12,313 nt of DNA, from NCBI GenBank assembly GCA_029939535.1, contig JAOZST010000110.1:1-12313 (forward strand), in the 5' to 3' direction. Source of the stretch: NBML01 sp029939535 (GTDB lineage: Bacteria; Desulfobacterota; Desulfobacteria; Desulfobacterales; Desulfobacteraceae). The position numbers and the translations under genes were made by a program. Position 1 is the stretch's first letter. Each line of letters opens with the position of its first letter. Under the pieces are notes generated by a model, which saw only the letters and a program-made list of their open reading frames with translations, was not told where the DNA came from and did not search any database. Shown here one piece after another: positions 1-7,138 of the stretch.

Positions 1-2
1 AA

Positions 3-224
3 ACCGGAAGAAGATTCCAGAGAATGGCATTAACAGCACGGGAAAAAATGATTGCCATCCACCCCATGACCCAGGTACTGGAAGAGCAAAATGGTCAAAA
101 GCATATAAAAAAAGAGCATGAGGCGGGTGTTATTCCCCAATTTATGCTCAGGGTAGGGTATTTAAATAAATATCCTGATCCAGTTTCCTTAAGAAGGCCG
201 GTTGAGTGGTTTGTCAGGAGTTAG
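3..224 (+). CDS. C-terminal end of a nitroreductase-family (FMN) protein, partial
   Basis: The frame is open from the left edge, so this is the last 73 residues of a longer protein; the ATG at position 24 is internal, not the start. The tail contains HPMTQVLEE and RVGYLNKYPDPVSLRRPVEWF, which resembles the C-terminus of Acg-like nitroreductases. In that group a His-Pro-x-x-Q stretch and an arginine-rich 'pvSlRRPve' end close the FMN-binding fold. Such enzymes reduce nitro or quinone compounds with FMN, but substrate and cofactor cannot be judged from this fragment. The gene ends convergently to the next one, with 140 bp between them. That gap holds no convincing terminator, only a 4-bp stem near 342-356. 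The assignment rests on motif recall alone. Confidence 0.55.
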   Translation, partial: TGRRFQRMALTAREKMIAIHPMTQVLEEQNGQKHIKKEHEAGVIPQFMLRVGYLNKYPDPVSLRRPVEWFVRS

Positions 225-364
225 AAAAGAGATCTGGTGCTCTCAAAATAATTTAAACTATCCTGAAACGATTGGCTGAAATTTTTATTCCAGTACAGCT
301 TGATCAGGTTAATACCTATATTTTATTTCAAGAATAGTCTGACCCAAGTGCCGGGTTTAAAATA

Positions 365-1261
365 TTAGAACATACCGTTCAAAGTACTTTCAAAAATTTT
401 TTTTACCCTGTGATTGATCATCTCATCAATTTGTTCTCTTGCAGCTTTAAGAGCCTCATATACCTGGTTTTCTCCTGGGTTTTCTCCTGGATTTTCTCCT
501 GAATTTTCTTTTGGGGTTTCTTTTTCACTGATCTTTTCCATATTCTTTAAATGGTGTTCTAAAAGGGAACTAAGCGGCTGTTGAGCCTTGGCCAGCATTT
601 TTTCTTCCTGCCCCCTAAGAAGATCGGCTATTTTGTCAACAAAACCACCCCCATGTCCGGGCCCCTGGGAAATCCCGGCATTGGACACGGGATTCGGCAA
701 TGAACCAGAATTCAGCAATGAGCCAGGATTTGACAATAGGTCATTGGAGGCAGACCTTGTTTCCCGGGCCACGGCATAGGAACGCTGAACACTGATATCA
801 GCTGAATACATGGAAACAGATGAATAGTGCCCCATGGACATGGCCTTTGATATGGCATCTTCCATATCTCCCTGGATCATTTCAGCAATGATTCCGTCCA
901 CCCCTTTTACAATGGCTTCAATGTCCGCAAGTTCCTGTTCATTTAAATCACCCTGGACAGAAAAAGAGAACTGCTCTCCAGAGGTCAGATTAATTTCCCT
1001 GAAGTGCTGGCTTATTCTGGCAATTCCGGCATCTGTCCGGATCTGGCCCTGGCGGTTATACTCAAAGGCATTGAGTTCTGAGAATTGATTTGAAGACAGA
1101 GTGACAATATCCCCCTCCCTGGTTTGTATGGTCAGACCTGCATCAAGTTTTTGAAAAGTATTGACTGATAATTTTCTTTCATGGCTTGAAAAACTGGTAT
1201 CCTGCAGATTACTCCGATCCTGCAACAGCCCTGTAGATGAGTCGTCAGGTATGCTGTTCAT
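365..1261 (-). CDS. Hypothetical protein with DUF5610-like core and short tandem repeats
   Basis: This is a 298-residue protein of unknown function. The start is well supported: AAAGGAG lies on the minus strand at 1269-1275, 7 nt before the ATG. Residues of roughly 30-165 show the pattern I associate with DUF5610-like proteins. First comes an 'LTIQTREGDIVTLS' strand, then a 'GDLNEQELADIEAIV' helix, then a 'GDMEDAISKAMSMG' helix. The second half is low complexity. It has a Ser/Asn/Pro/Gly stretch (NPGSLLNSGSLPNPV), a glycine patch, a charged coiled-coil-like helix region and a GEN-rich repeat near residue 255. There is no N-terminal signal peptide and no membrane segment. It stands alone, with no co-directional partner. 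The family name is a tentative recall, and the function is unknown. Confidence 0.75.
   Translation of the reverse strand: MNSIPDDSSTGLLQDRSNLQDTSFSSHERKLSVNTFQKLDAGLTIQTREGDIVTLSSNQFSELNAFEYNRQGQIRTDAGIARISQHFREINLTSGEQFSFSVQGDLNEQELADIEAIVKGVDGIIAEMIQGDMEDAISKAMSMGHYSSVSMYSADISVQRSYAVARETRSASNDLLSNPGSLLNSGSLPNPVSNAGISQGPGHGGGFVDKIADLLRGQEEKMLAKAQQPLSSLLEHHLKNMEKISEKETPKENSGENPGENPGENQVYEALKAAREQIDEMINHRVKKIFESTLNGMF
468..503 (-). repeat. 12-bp tandem repeat, three units, inside the hypothetical gene
   Basis: Three head-to-tail units on the plus strand read TTTTCTCCTGGG, TTTTCTCCTGGA and TTTTCTCCTGAA. They are in frame and encode a repeated Gly-Glu-Asn-(Pro/Ser) motif. Because the unit is a multiple of three, copy-number change would lengthen or shorten the linker without breaking the frame. 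Confidence 0.85.
692..745 (-). repeat. 18-bp degenerate tandem repeat in the same gene
   Basis: Three units of 18 bp start at 692, 710 and 728. The first two differ at few positions (ATTCGGCAATGAACCAGA and ATTCAGCAATGAGCCAGG), and the third is more diverged. On the minus strand they encode a six-residue Asn/Ser-Pro/Gly-Gly/Val-Ser-Leu pattern. They mark a flexible linker between the folded N-terminal core and the helical C-terminus. Confidence 0.7.
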
Positions 1262-1611
1262 TTGATGTCTCCTTTATCATAAATAAGGGAAGCATGGTTC
1301 CCCAAGGAATAAACATCGGCATATCCTGAACAAACATTAACCCTGAAATAGGAAAAACAAAACCTGTGTGTCTATGGTTTTATAGGTTTTATAAAAAATT
1401 GACCGACTATGGTGACGGATATGGGTATTAAACTACACAAAATTATGTATTTTTTGTAGTAATTATGCAAACAATCAAATCTCTGGTAATATTATCTTAC
1501 ATACTGAGACACCTGTTAATAAAGGATATAATTTTCCATTACCCCCTTTGGCATAAATTGTGCTTTTTCCAGATATGTCAACTTAATCCAAACAAGGGAA
1601 GGGGGCAGTAC
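1262..1611. other. AT-rich intergenic region between divergent genes, with short repeats
   Basis: This stretch of about 350 bp separates the divergent hypothetical gene and small-protein gene, so it should carry promoters for both. What can be seen is a 9-bp tandem duplication, GGTTTTATA twice at 1376-1393, and an inverted repeat with arms CTACACAAAA (1433-1442) and TTTTTTGTAG (1450-1459). The arms have one mismatch and a 7-nt loop. A TTGACC box lies at 1399-1404, but no well-spaced -10 follows it. The frame continues open from 1465 into the small gene, but that upstream part has no coding character. Confidence 0.5.
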
Positions 1612-1794
1612 GTGGAGAACAATAAAAAAAGCAACATCGGAATGGAGAGGCTTATACAGAAGCACAGGGCAAAATTCGAGACCGAAGAAAATATCAACTA
1701 TTATTCATATAAAGATTTCGTAAAAGCGGAAAGAAAATATCTCAAGTTCGTGCTTGAAGGATCCTTTGACCTGTACGGGGCTCAATTCACGTAA
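1612..1794 (+). CDS. Small hypothetical protein (60 aa)
   Basis: I prefer the GTG start at 1612 because AAGGGGG (1599-1605) sits 6 nt upstream. The frame is open from an ATG at 1465, but that extension is hydrophobic, unusual in composition and has no ribosome binding site. The resulting 60-residue protein is charged and mostly helical, with an ERLIQKHRAKFE segment and a tyrosine-rich middle (NINYYSYKDF). It ends in FDLYGAQFT. It has no membrane segment, signal peptide or cysteine motif. The 3' end lies 60 bp before the RNA methyltransferase gene on the same strand, so the two may be co-transcribed. I do not recognise a family. An internal ATG at 1642 is an alternative start. Confidence 0.5.
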   Translation: MENNKKSNIGMERLIQKHRAKFETEENINYYSYKDFVKAERKYLKFVLEGSFDLYGAQFT

Positions 1795-1810
1795 ACTCCT
1801 GCAAAGGATC
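1760..1810. repeat. Inverted repeat spanning the small gene's stop codon
   Basis: Perfect 9-bp arms GATCCTTTG (1760-1768) and CAAAGGATC (1802-1810) flank a 33-nt loop that contains the stop codon. A short T-rich stretch follows at 1814-1820. The long loop and interrupted T-run make an ordinary intrinsic terminator unlikely. It could be a weak terminator, an mRNA 3' structure or chance. Confidence 0.3.
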
Positions 1811-1854
1811 AGATTTTAATTCCCCCGGGTTTCAAAGGCTGGTATAAGGTTATC

Positions 1855-2655
1855 ATGGAGACCTTTGGATTTACTAAAAAAAAATTTTTGACCCTGCCTG
1901 AAAAGAGCCAGCACAGGCATATTATTGAATGGCTTTCAGCCTTTTACCAGAAACTCATCACCAACCGGGTGAATTCTTCTGGTTTTGACGATTTTTGTTC
2001 CCAATACAAAACCATATTAAAATGGATCAATTTGCCATTTTCAACCTGCCCGGACCAGAATACAAGACCACAGATTGAATATATATCAAATGCAATCCAG
2101 TTCCACCGCCTGGCAGCTGGGATAATCCTCCGGGATGAAAAGCTTCTGGAGCCTGTAAATTTTTGCGACAAAGCAGCGACTTCCCTGAAACTGCCGGATA
2201 TTGAGTACCAGGTTGCCTTGGATGGTCTAAGAAGCATTTTTAATGTGGGATCCATTTTCCGGACCTGTGACGCCGCTGGTATCCAGACGATTATTCTTGG
2301 CAGCACCATGGGCAAGGAACATCCCCATGTCAGGAAAACAGCCATGGGAAGCCATGAATGGATTACCCAGGAAAAGACATCCAACCTTGCCCAGACACTT
2401 TTGAAAAAAAAATCCCAGGGCTTTCAGATAATTGGCGTTGAAACAATTTCCAGATCAATTCCCTGCCATAGATATAACTGGCCTGAAAAAGCTGTGATCG
2501 TATTTGGAAATGAGGAATACGGACTCTCCTCCCATGTCATGCAGGCAGTGGACGACTATGTCCACATTCCAATGTTTGGAAAAAAAAATTCTTTAAATGT
2601 TGCAAATGCCGCAACAGCTATTCTTTTCCAGGCAATTTTTTCCTTTAGTCAATAA
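1855..2655 (+). CDS. SpoU/TrmH-family RNA 2'-O-methyltransferase
   Basis: This 266-residue protein is predicted to transfer a methyl group from S-adenosylmethionine to the 2'-hydroxyl of a ribose in tRNA or rRNA. The three SPOUT knot motifs are all present. Motif 1 is NVGSIFRTCDAAG (residues 130-142, catalytic Arg136). Motif 2 is IVFGNEEYGLS (215-225). Motif 3 is IPMFGKKNSLNVANAAT (238-254, including Asn248 and Asn251). About 110 residues lie before the catalytic domain and look like a helical, non-catalytic N-terminal extension, so the RNA target cannot be named. A weak AAGG at 1846-1849 precedes the ATG. The gene ends 11 bp inside the convergent CoA-transferase gene. It carries three runs of nine adenines, at 1876-1884, 2404-2412 and 2580-2588, which are potential slippage sites. 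Confidence 0.88.
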   Translation: METFGFTKKKFLTLPEKSQHRHIIEWLSAFYQKLITNRVNSSGFDDFCSQYKTILKWINLPFSTCPDQNTRPQIEYISNAIQFHRLAAGIILRDEKLLEPVNFCDKAATSLKLPDIEYQVALDGLRSIFNVGSIFRTCDAAGIQTIILGSTMGKEHPHVRKTAMGSHEWITQEKTSNLAQTLLKKKSQGFQIIGVETISRSIPCHRYNWPEKAVIVFGNEEYGLSSHVMQAVDDYVHIPMFGKKNSLNVANAATAILFQAIFSFSQ

Positions 2656-4504
2656 AACTGATTTTCATATGATAAACCCCGTTTTCAAGACTTGCTTCCA
2701 AAGGCAGGTTGGTTTTTTCAAATACCTTGATCATGGATTGATTATCCGGCAGTACTTCTGCTGTCAGTCCGGCCAGGCCCTGTTCCCGGGCCTGGCTGGT
2801 TAGAAGATCCATCAGGTAGGTACCAATGCCGATTCCCTGGTAATCCTGATCAATGAGAAAAGCCACCTCACCGCAATAGGATCTTTCATCCCTGACAAGC
2901 CTTGCCTCGGCAATCATTTTCTCATTATCGTTTTTCCCGACCAGGCCCACAATAGAAATCTCCTTGGTATAGTCCACGTTCACATATTCCTGCATTTTGT
3001 CGTGGCTCATGGTTTTGATGGAATAAAAAAACCGATAATAGATCATTTCCCTGGAACTTCTATAAAAAAACTTGCGCATGGCCTCCTCGTCGGAAGGTTT
3101 CATGGCCCTGAATTTAACCTTTACCCCACCCTTAAAAGTCTGGGTATTGGAAATATGGGCTGGATAAAGATGGGCAGATTGGGTCATATAAATCTGGTTG
3201 GAATAAATAATCTTTCTCTGGCGGGCCTGCTCAATCAGCAGTGCCCGGTCATCGGGATGGGCAATGTCAATAATTGCCAATGCCCTTTCCCGCAGGGACC
3301 GCCATTTGATATTGGCCACACCGTATTCCGTGGCAATCATATGGACTGACTCCCTGAGGCGCAGTTTGTTGTCAAACTCTTCAATGGTCAGAAGGACATT
3401 GGGTTGACCTTTCTCGTCCCTGGAGGGAAGCCCGATTATAGTGGTACCATCCTTTGAGGCCTCTGCTCCCCTGAAAAAATCAACTCCCTCTCCAGGCCCT
3501 GTGATCACCGCACCCTTGAGAGGAAAAACCACACTACCCATGATATCAATTTTTCGGGCCTCGTACATGGCCACAAACTGGGGGTTACTGGCAATAAACT
3601 GGGGATTGCAAACCCAGTCAATACCCTGAAACTCCACCAGAGGATTCCTGTCCAGCCATTTCATCAGATCCTTTGTACCCAGGGCATAGGAAGTCAGGGA
3701 TTTCCCCCGGAAAGGAGATTTATGATGATTGTTCACAGCACCGGAATTAACCAGCTCTGCCAGGGCATCGGTAAAATACAGGGAATGGATACCCAGGTCC
3801 TTTTTATCGGACAAAAAGGGTACCAGGGCTTCAAACATAGGTCCCAGAGAATAATTTATACAATCCCCGTCCTTGATCACCGATGCCACATTGGCAGCCA
3901 CTTCTTTCATCTGCTTGGAAACAAATGGAATTTCATAGGTTACTGGCTCCCGCTCAGACCGGACCAGAAGGTCAAAATCTTCTATGGAGACAAATGTATC
4001 ACCAAAGGTAAAGGGCATTTTTTCATTAATCTCTCCCACCACGAGACTGGCACGGTCCATGACCTCCCGCGCAACGTCCACAGCAACTCCCAGGCTGCAG
4101 TAGCCGGATGCATCCGGCGGTGTGATCTGGATAAAGGCCACATCCACATCAATCTTCCTGGATTTAATGATTTCCGGAATTTCCGATGAATAGGCAGGGA
4201 TTAAATCCAACTGGGCTGATAAGATTGTATCCCAGGCCACAAACCCTGAAAAAAAAGTTTTCAGCCTGTAACTGGGGGCACTGAGTTTATCAACGGAAAG
4301 GATGGTGTGACCCTGGACAGCCAGCTGGACAAGTTCAAGGTCTCTTATATTGTGGGCATCCACATCCAGCAGGGTCTTCATCAGGGTCCTGGGGGCTGCC
4401 GGACCTGTCCCCAGGAAAACAGTCATCCCCGGCTCAATCTGATTCAGTACTGATTCAGGGGTAACCAGGCTAGCTTCCCAATTGGACATATTCAGATCTG
4501 ACAT
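2645..4504 (-). CDS. Acetyl-CoA hydrolase/transferase-family protein fused to GNAT acetyltransferase
   Basis: The 619-residue protein has two parts. Residues 1 to about 440 match the acetyl-CoA hydrolase / 4-hydroxybutyrate CoA-transferase family, with NPLVEFQGIDWVCNP, a glycine-rich GPGEGVDFFRGAEAS at 336-350 and ESVHMIATEYGVANI near the end. Residues of about 462-619 form a GNAT N-acetyltransferase. Its acetyl-CoA pyrophosphate loop is Q556-G-I-G-I-G561, followed by the helix NQSMIKVFEKTNL. This fusion is a known architecture. In the CoA-transferase part, the position where relatives carry the catalytic glutamate (LGIHTEM) reads LGIHSLY here, at residues 237-243, so classical CoA transfer is doubtful. 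The start has a strong GGAAGGAG, 6 nt upstream. The gene follows the hdrB-like gene by 127 bp in the same direction, so it is either the operon tail or has its own promoter in that gap. No clear promoter is visible there. Confidence 0.88.
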   Translation of the reverse strand: MSDLNMSNWEASLVTPESVLNQIEPGMTVFLGTGPAAPRTLMKTLLDVDAHNIRDLELVQLAVQGHTILSVDKLSAPSYRLKTFFSGFVAWDTILSAQLDLIPAYSSEIPEIIKSRKIDVDVAFIQITPPDASGYCSLGVAVDVAREVMDRASLVVGEINEKMPFTFGDTFVSIEDFDLLVRSEREPVTYEIPFVSKQMKEVAANVASVIKDGDCINYSLGPMFEALVPFLSDKKDLGIHSLYFTDALAELVNSGAVNNHHKSPFRGKSLTSYALGTKDLMKWLDRNPLVEFQGIDWVCNPQFIASNPQFVAMYEARKIDIMGSVVFPLKGAVITGPGEGVDFFRGAEASKDGTTIIGLPSRDEKGQPNVLLTIEEFDNKLRLRESVHMIATEYGVANIKWRSLRERALAIIDIAHPDDRALLIEQARQRKIIYSNQIYMTQSAHLYPAHISNTQTFKGGVKVKFRAMKPSDEEAMRKFFYRSSREMIYYRFFYSIKTMSHDKMQEYVNVDYTKEISIVGLVGKNDNEKMIAEARLVRDERSYCGEVAFLIDQDYQGIGIGTYLMDLLTSQAREQGLAGLTAEVLPDNQSMIKVFEKTNLPLEASLENGVYHMKISFID

Positions 4505-4631
4505 TAGACACTCCTTCCATTGACAATAATATGATAATTCAGGTTACCCAGGTTTTATCAGCAAATTTCCGATGAATCAATAATTTATCAGGGTTTGCTA
4601 TCAATTGTATTTTTATCGTCAAACCAGCCCG

Positions 4632-5492
4632 TTAAAATTTAATGGGAATCTTCTCCCCCTGGCTTAATTTCTTCAATGGAATCCCCAGGGCAGCACCCAG
4701 AACAACTGGATAGGTCACAGCCGGAATAAATTTTTCTGCAAGTCTTTGCTGGGCCTCCCCCTTTGTGTATTGAATCTGGCAATGGGTACAGGCTGTAATA
4801 ATAAATGCTGCACCTTCCAGGGATGCTGTCTCCAGCTTATTGGTTAAAATCTTCAAAGCCAGATCCCCATAATCTTCAGCAATGGGATCACCGCAACATT
4901 CTGTTTCCTTTGACCAGTCAATGGTCTCAAGACCTGTAATATTTACCAGTTCCTTAAAAATTTTTGGCGCAAAGGGATTATCAAATCCAGTAACAGAAAA
5001 GGGGCGCAGACCATGGCATCCATGCTGGAGGGCTGTTTTTACAGGGTCCAGGGGTCTTGAAATCTTTTCCTTAAGAAAGTTTGGCCCGATATCATGATAT
5101 AAAAAGGAAAGTAAATGTTTGATCCCCACTGGTTCAGAAAATGTCCTATCTGATGACTCTCCATAGAAAAGGCCCTCTTCTGCCAGTATCCTGTTAATTT
5201 TATCCCGAAGACCTTTGTGGGTTTTATACCAGTATGCCCCGTGTTTGAGCTGACCAAAACAGCATTGACATGGAGTCAGGATGTCCAATCCATGATTTTG
5301 GGCCAGGGCAAGATTTTTTATGGCAGAAAGAACAGAAACTTCAAGATTCTTTCCCCGGGAAGGATTTCCGCAGCAGTTAAAGGGCAGTCTGACAAGGGTT
5401 ACCCCAAGGGCTGCCATGACCGCCTCAACAGCAGCTCCATAATCCTTCAGAAAAAAAGAGATCTTACATCCTGGGAAATAAGCTAATTTCAT
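4632..5492 (-). CDS. HdrB-like protein with two CCG cysteine-rich domains
   Basis: This 286-residue soluble protein resembles subunit B of heterodisulfide reductase and the C-terminal half of GlpC. Both CCG motifs are complete. The first is Cys9, Cys40-Cys41-Gly, Cys75 and Cys78. The second is Cys159, Cys199-Cys200-Gly, Cys235 and Cys238. In HdrB of methanogens these motifs hold two non-cubane [4Fe-4S] clusters that reduce a disulfide. In GlpC-type proteins the same fold passes electrons to the quinone pool. Here the start codon overlaps the stop of the upstream membrane protein gene by ATGA, and AGGTG lies 8 nt upstream. It therefore probably docks onto that protein as the final or penultimate electron carrier for GlpAB. 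Whether it reduces a disulfide or only relays electrons cannot be told from sequence. Confidence 0.9.
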   Translation of the reverse strand: MKLAYFPGCKISFFLKDYGAAVEAVMAALGVTLVRLPFNCCGNPSRGKNLEVSVLSAIKNLALAQNHGLDILTPCQCCFGQLKHGAYWYKTHKGLRDKINRILAEEGLFYGESSDRTFSEPVGIKHLLSFLYHDIGPNFLKEKISRPLDPVKTALQHGCHGLRPFSVTGFDNPFAPKIFKELVNITGLETIDWSKETECCGDPIAEDYGDLALKILTNKLETASLEGAAFIITACTHCQIQYTKGEAQQRLAEKFIPAVTYPVVLGAALGIPLKKLSQGEKIPIKF

Positions 5493-7138
5493 TTATCAGA
5501 CACCTGGTTATTTAATTTTGACAATTTAATCCGATCTGTGGTTTTTTGACCACCGGCGCGAAGCTCCAACAAAATATCCGTGACCCTGATACCCTGGGGG
5601 CACAATTCCTGGCAGGAATAACAGGTCAGGCAGTTCCAGACCATCCTGGAGCCCTGGGCCATCTGTTTTTTCCCCAGCCGAAGCAGGTTCATAACCTGGT
5701 GGGGGCCAAAATCATTATGGTTAAGATCATGGACCACCACAGGACAGGCATTGGTACAGATGGTACACTGGACACAATGCTCAAAGGCCTCCACCTGGTC
5801 CGAGAGCCCCAAATCCATTGAAGGACCTGCATCTGGGTCCCCTGCCAGCTGGCCCTGTTTTGACCACTCGTCAAAAGTTGTCTCCTTGGCCAGGGTATAA
5901 TTATTCTGGCATCCCAGGCTGACCATAAGATGATCAGCTGCCTTCCACAACCTGACCAGATCAATACCCGAAGGACAGATATCTGCACACCTGCCGCACA
6001 AAGTGCAGTCATCATTTCCAGACCGTAGCCGGCCAACGGTTTTTGCATCCCAGAGTCCTTTCCCCGCCATTGTCTTTACAGTATCAATCTTTACATGGGG
6101 AAGTGTCTCAGGGTTTCCAGTAATCTGAAAATTAGGATAAACGCTGCAAACCTCTGAACAAAACCCGCAATTTGTACAGGCTGACATGCTGAACACATCC
6201 AGATACCCCATCTCTATTTTCAAATTTCCCGGGGTAATCCTCTTTCTGGTACTTGCCAAAGGAACAGCGATGAGGTGAAACATCCGTGAAAAGGGTAAAA
6301 AACAGATTAATATCAGGATCATTGCATAATGAAACCAATACAGAATATTATCCACCCTGGCCCTGGCCAGCCAATTACCCATTGGCTTTGACATCTTTGC
6401 AATGGGAGCTGACACAAAGGCACTGTCAGGTTTTGCATGGCAGTCCAGACAATAATCCCCATTCAATGTTTCCCCGATTTTCAGGTCTGGTGCAAGGGGT
6501 TGAAAATTTTCATTGAACACCACATGATAATTTTCAACCCAAAATACCTTTAAATGAATCAGATCATCATCCCCTTCCAGGTCAGAATACTCTTCAACCA
6601 TTTCATTGAACCTGGGCTCGGACATGATATTGGTTGCTTCAAGCAAAAAACCGGACAACACAAGGGCCAGGATTAACACGATTGAAATTAAGCCCCGGAA
6701 TCGAAACCCCTTTTCCTGTACTGAATGATCCTGGTTGATCCTGGAGTTGGTCAGGCGCCGGAATAGAAACAAAACACAACCCAGGGTCACACCAGCACCG
6801 GCAAGATTTCTAAGGAACCTGAAGGGATCAATTGTTGGTTGATATTCTGGAAACATAACATAGGTAACATCATCCAGGGCATGGACTACCACCAGGTAAA
6901 TAAAGCCTGAAATCACCAGAAAATGAGCCAGCCAGCGAATTTTTCCACCCCTGAACAATTTTATCTGAAAAAGGGTATTAAGTAAAAATCCCTTACAATT
7001 AATGCTGAAAATTTTCTTTACCAGGGTATCCCTGTCTCTTTCAAAGAACCTTTGTTTCCGGGCAATGGCCTGGAAGCGATAGACCAGACCAGCCCCCAAA
7101 AGAACCAGGGAGGTATATAACAAAATTTTAAATGTCAT
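5489..7138 (-). CDS. Membrane heme b / heme c protein with four [4Fe-4S] cluster motifs
   Basis: The protein has 549 residues. Hydrophobic segments lie at about 4-20, 68-88, 112-127, 148-166 and 266-290. The positive-inside rule puts the C-terminus in the cytoplasm. His72 and His86 in segment two, and His270 and His288 in segment five, resemble the NarI/DsrM/HdrE heme b ligand pattern; the 18-residue spacing equals that of NarI His187/His205. The loop 167-265, predicted periplasmic, holds one c-type heme motif (CLDCH, 230-234). The C-terminal half has four CxxCxxCxxxC motifs, starting at Cys321, Cys378, Cys455 and Cys503, so HdrC-like pairs seem duplicated. The start overlaps glpB by ATGA, with AAGGTG 5 nt upstream. 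I infer that it links GlpAB and the HdrB-like protein to menaquinone or a periplasmic cytochrome. It replaces the N-terminal half of classical GlpC and is much larger. Confidence 0.88.
   Translation of the reverse strand: MTFKILLYTSLVLLGAGLVYRFQAIARKQRFFERDRDTLVKKIFSINCKGFLLNTLFQIKLFRGGKIRWLAHFLVISGFIYLVVVHALDDVTYVMFPEYQPTIDPFRFLRNLAGAGVTLGCVLFLFRRLTNSRINQDHSVQEKGFRFRGLISIVLILALVLSGFLLEATNIMSEPRFNEMVEEYSDLEGDDDLIHLKVFWVENYHVVFNENFQPLAPDLKIGETLNGDYCLDCHAKPDSAFVSAPIAKMSKPMGNWLARARVDNILYWFHYAMILILICFLPFSRMFHLIAVPLASTRKRITPGNLKIEMGYLDVFSMSACTNCGFCSEVCSVYPNFQITGNPETLPHVKIDTVKTMAGKGLWDAKTVGRLRSGNDDCTLCGRCADICPSGIDLVRLWKAADHLMVSLGCQNNYTLAKETTFDEWSKQGQLAGDPDAGPSMDLGLSDQVEAFEHCVQCTICTNACPVVVHDLNHNDFGPHQVMNLLRLGKKQMAQGSRMVWNCLTCYSCQELCPQGIRVTDILLELRAGGQKTTDRIKLSKLNNQVSDK

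Noticed and set aside
342..356. Possible terminator between the nitroreductase end and the convergent hypothetical gene
   Set aside because: The stem ACCC/GGGT is only 4 bp with a 7-nt loop and is not followed by a proper T-run.
1465..1611. Longer 109-residue version of the small protein beginning at 1465
   Set aside because: The upstream part has no ribosome binding site and an odd hydrophobic composition, while the GTG at 1612 has a well-placed AAGGGGG.
3582..3612. Near-repeat of AACTGGGG words, coding for NPQF twice
   Set aside because: The two NPQF copies look like ordinary coding similarity within the conserved part of the enzyme family rather than a mobile or tandem repeat.
4505..4631. 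A promoter or terminator in the gap before the CoA-transferase fusion gene
   Set aside because: The minus strand is AT-rich with several TTGA-like and TAT-like words, but no pair has good spacing and match, and no GC hairpin with a T-run is present.
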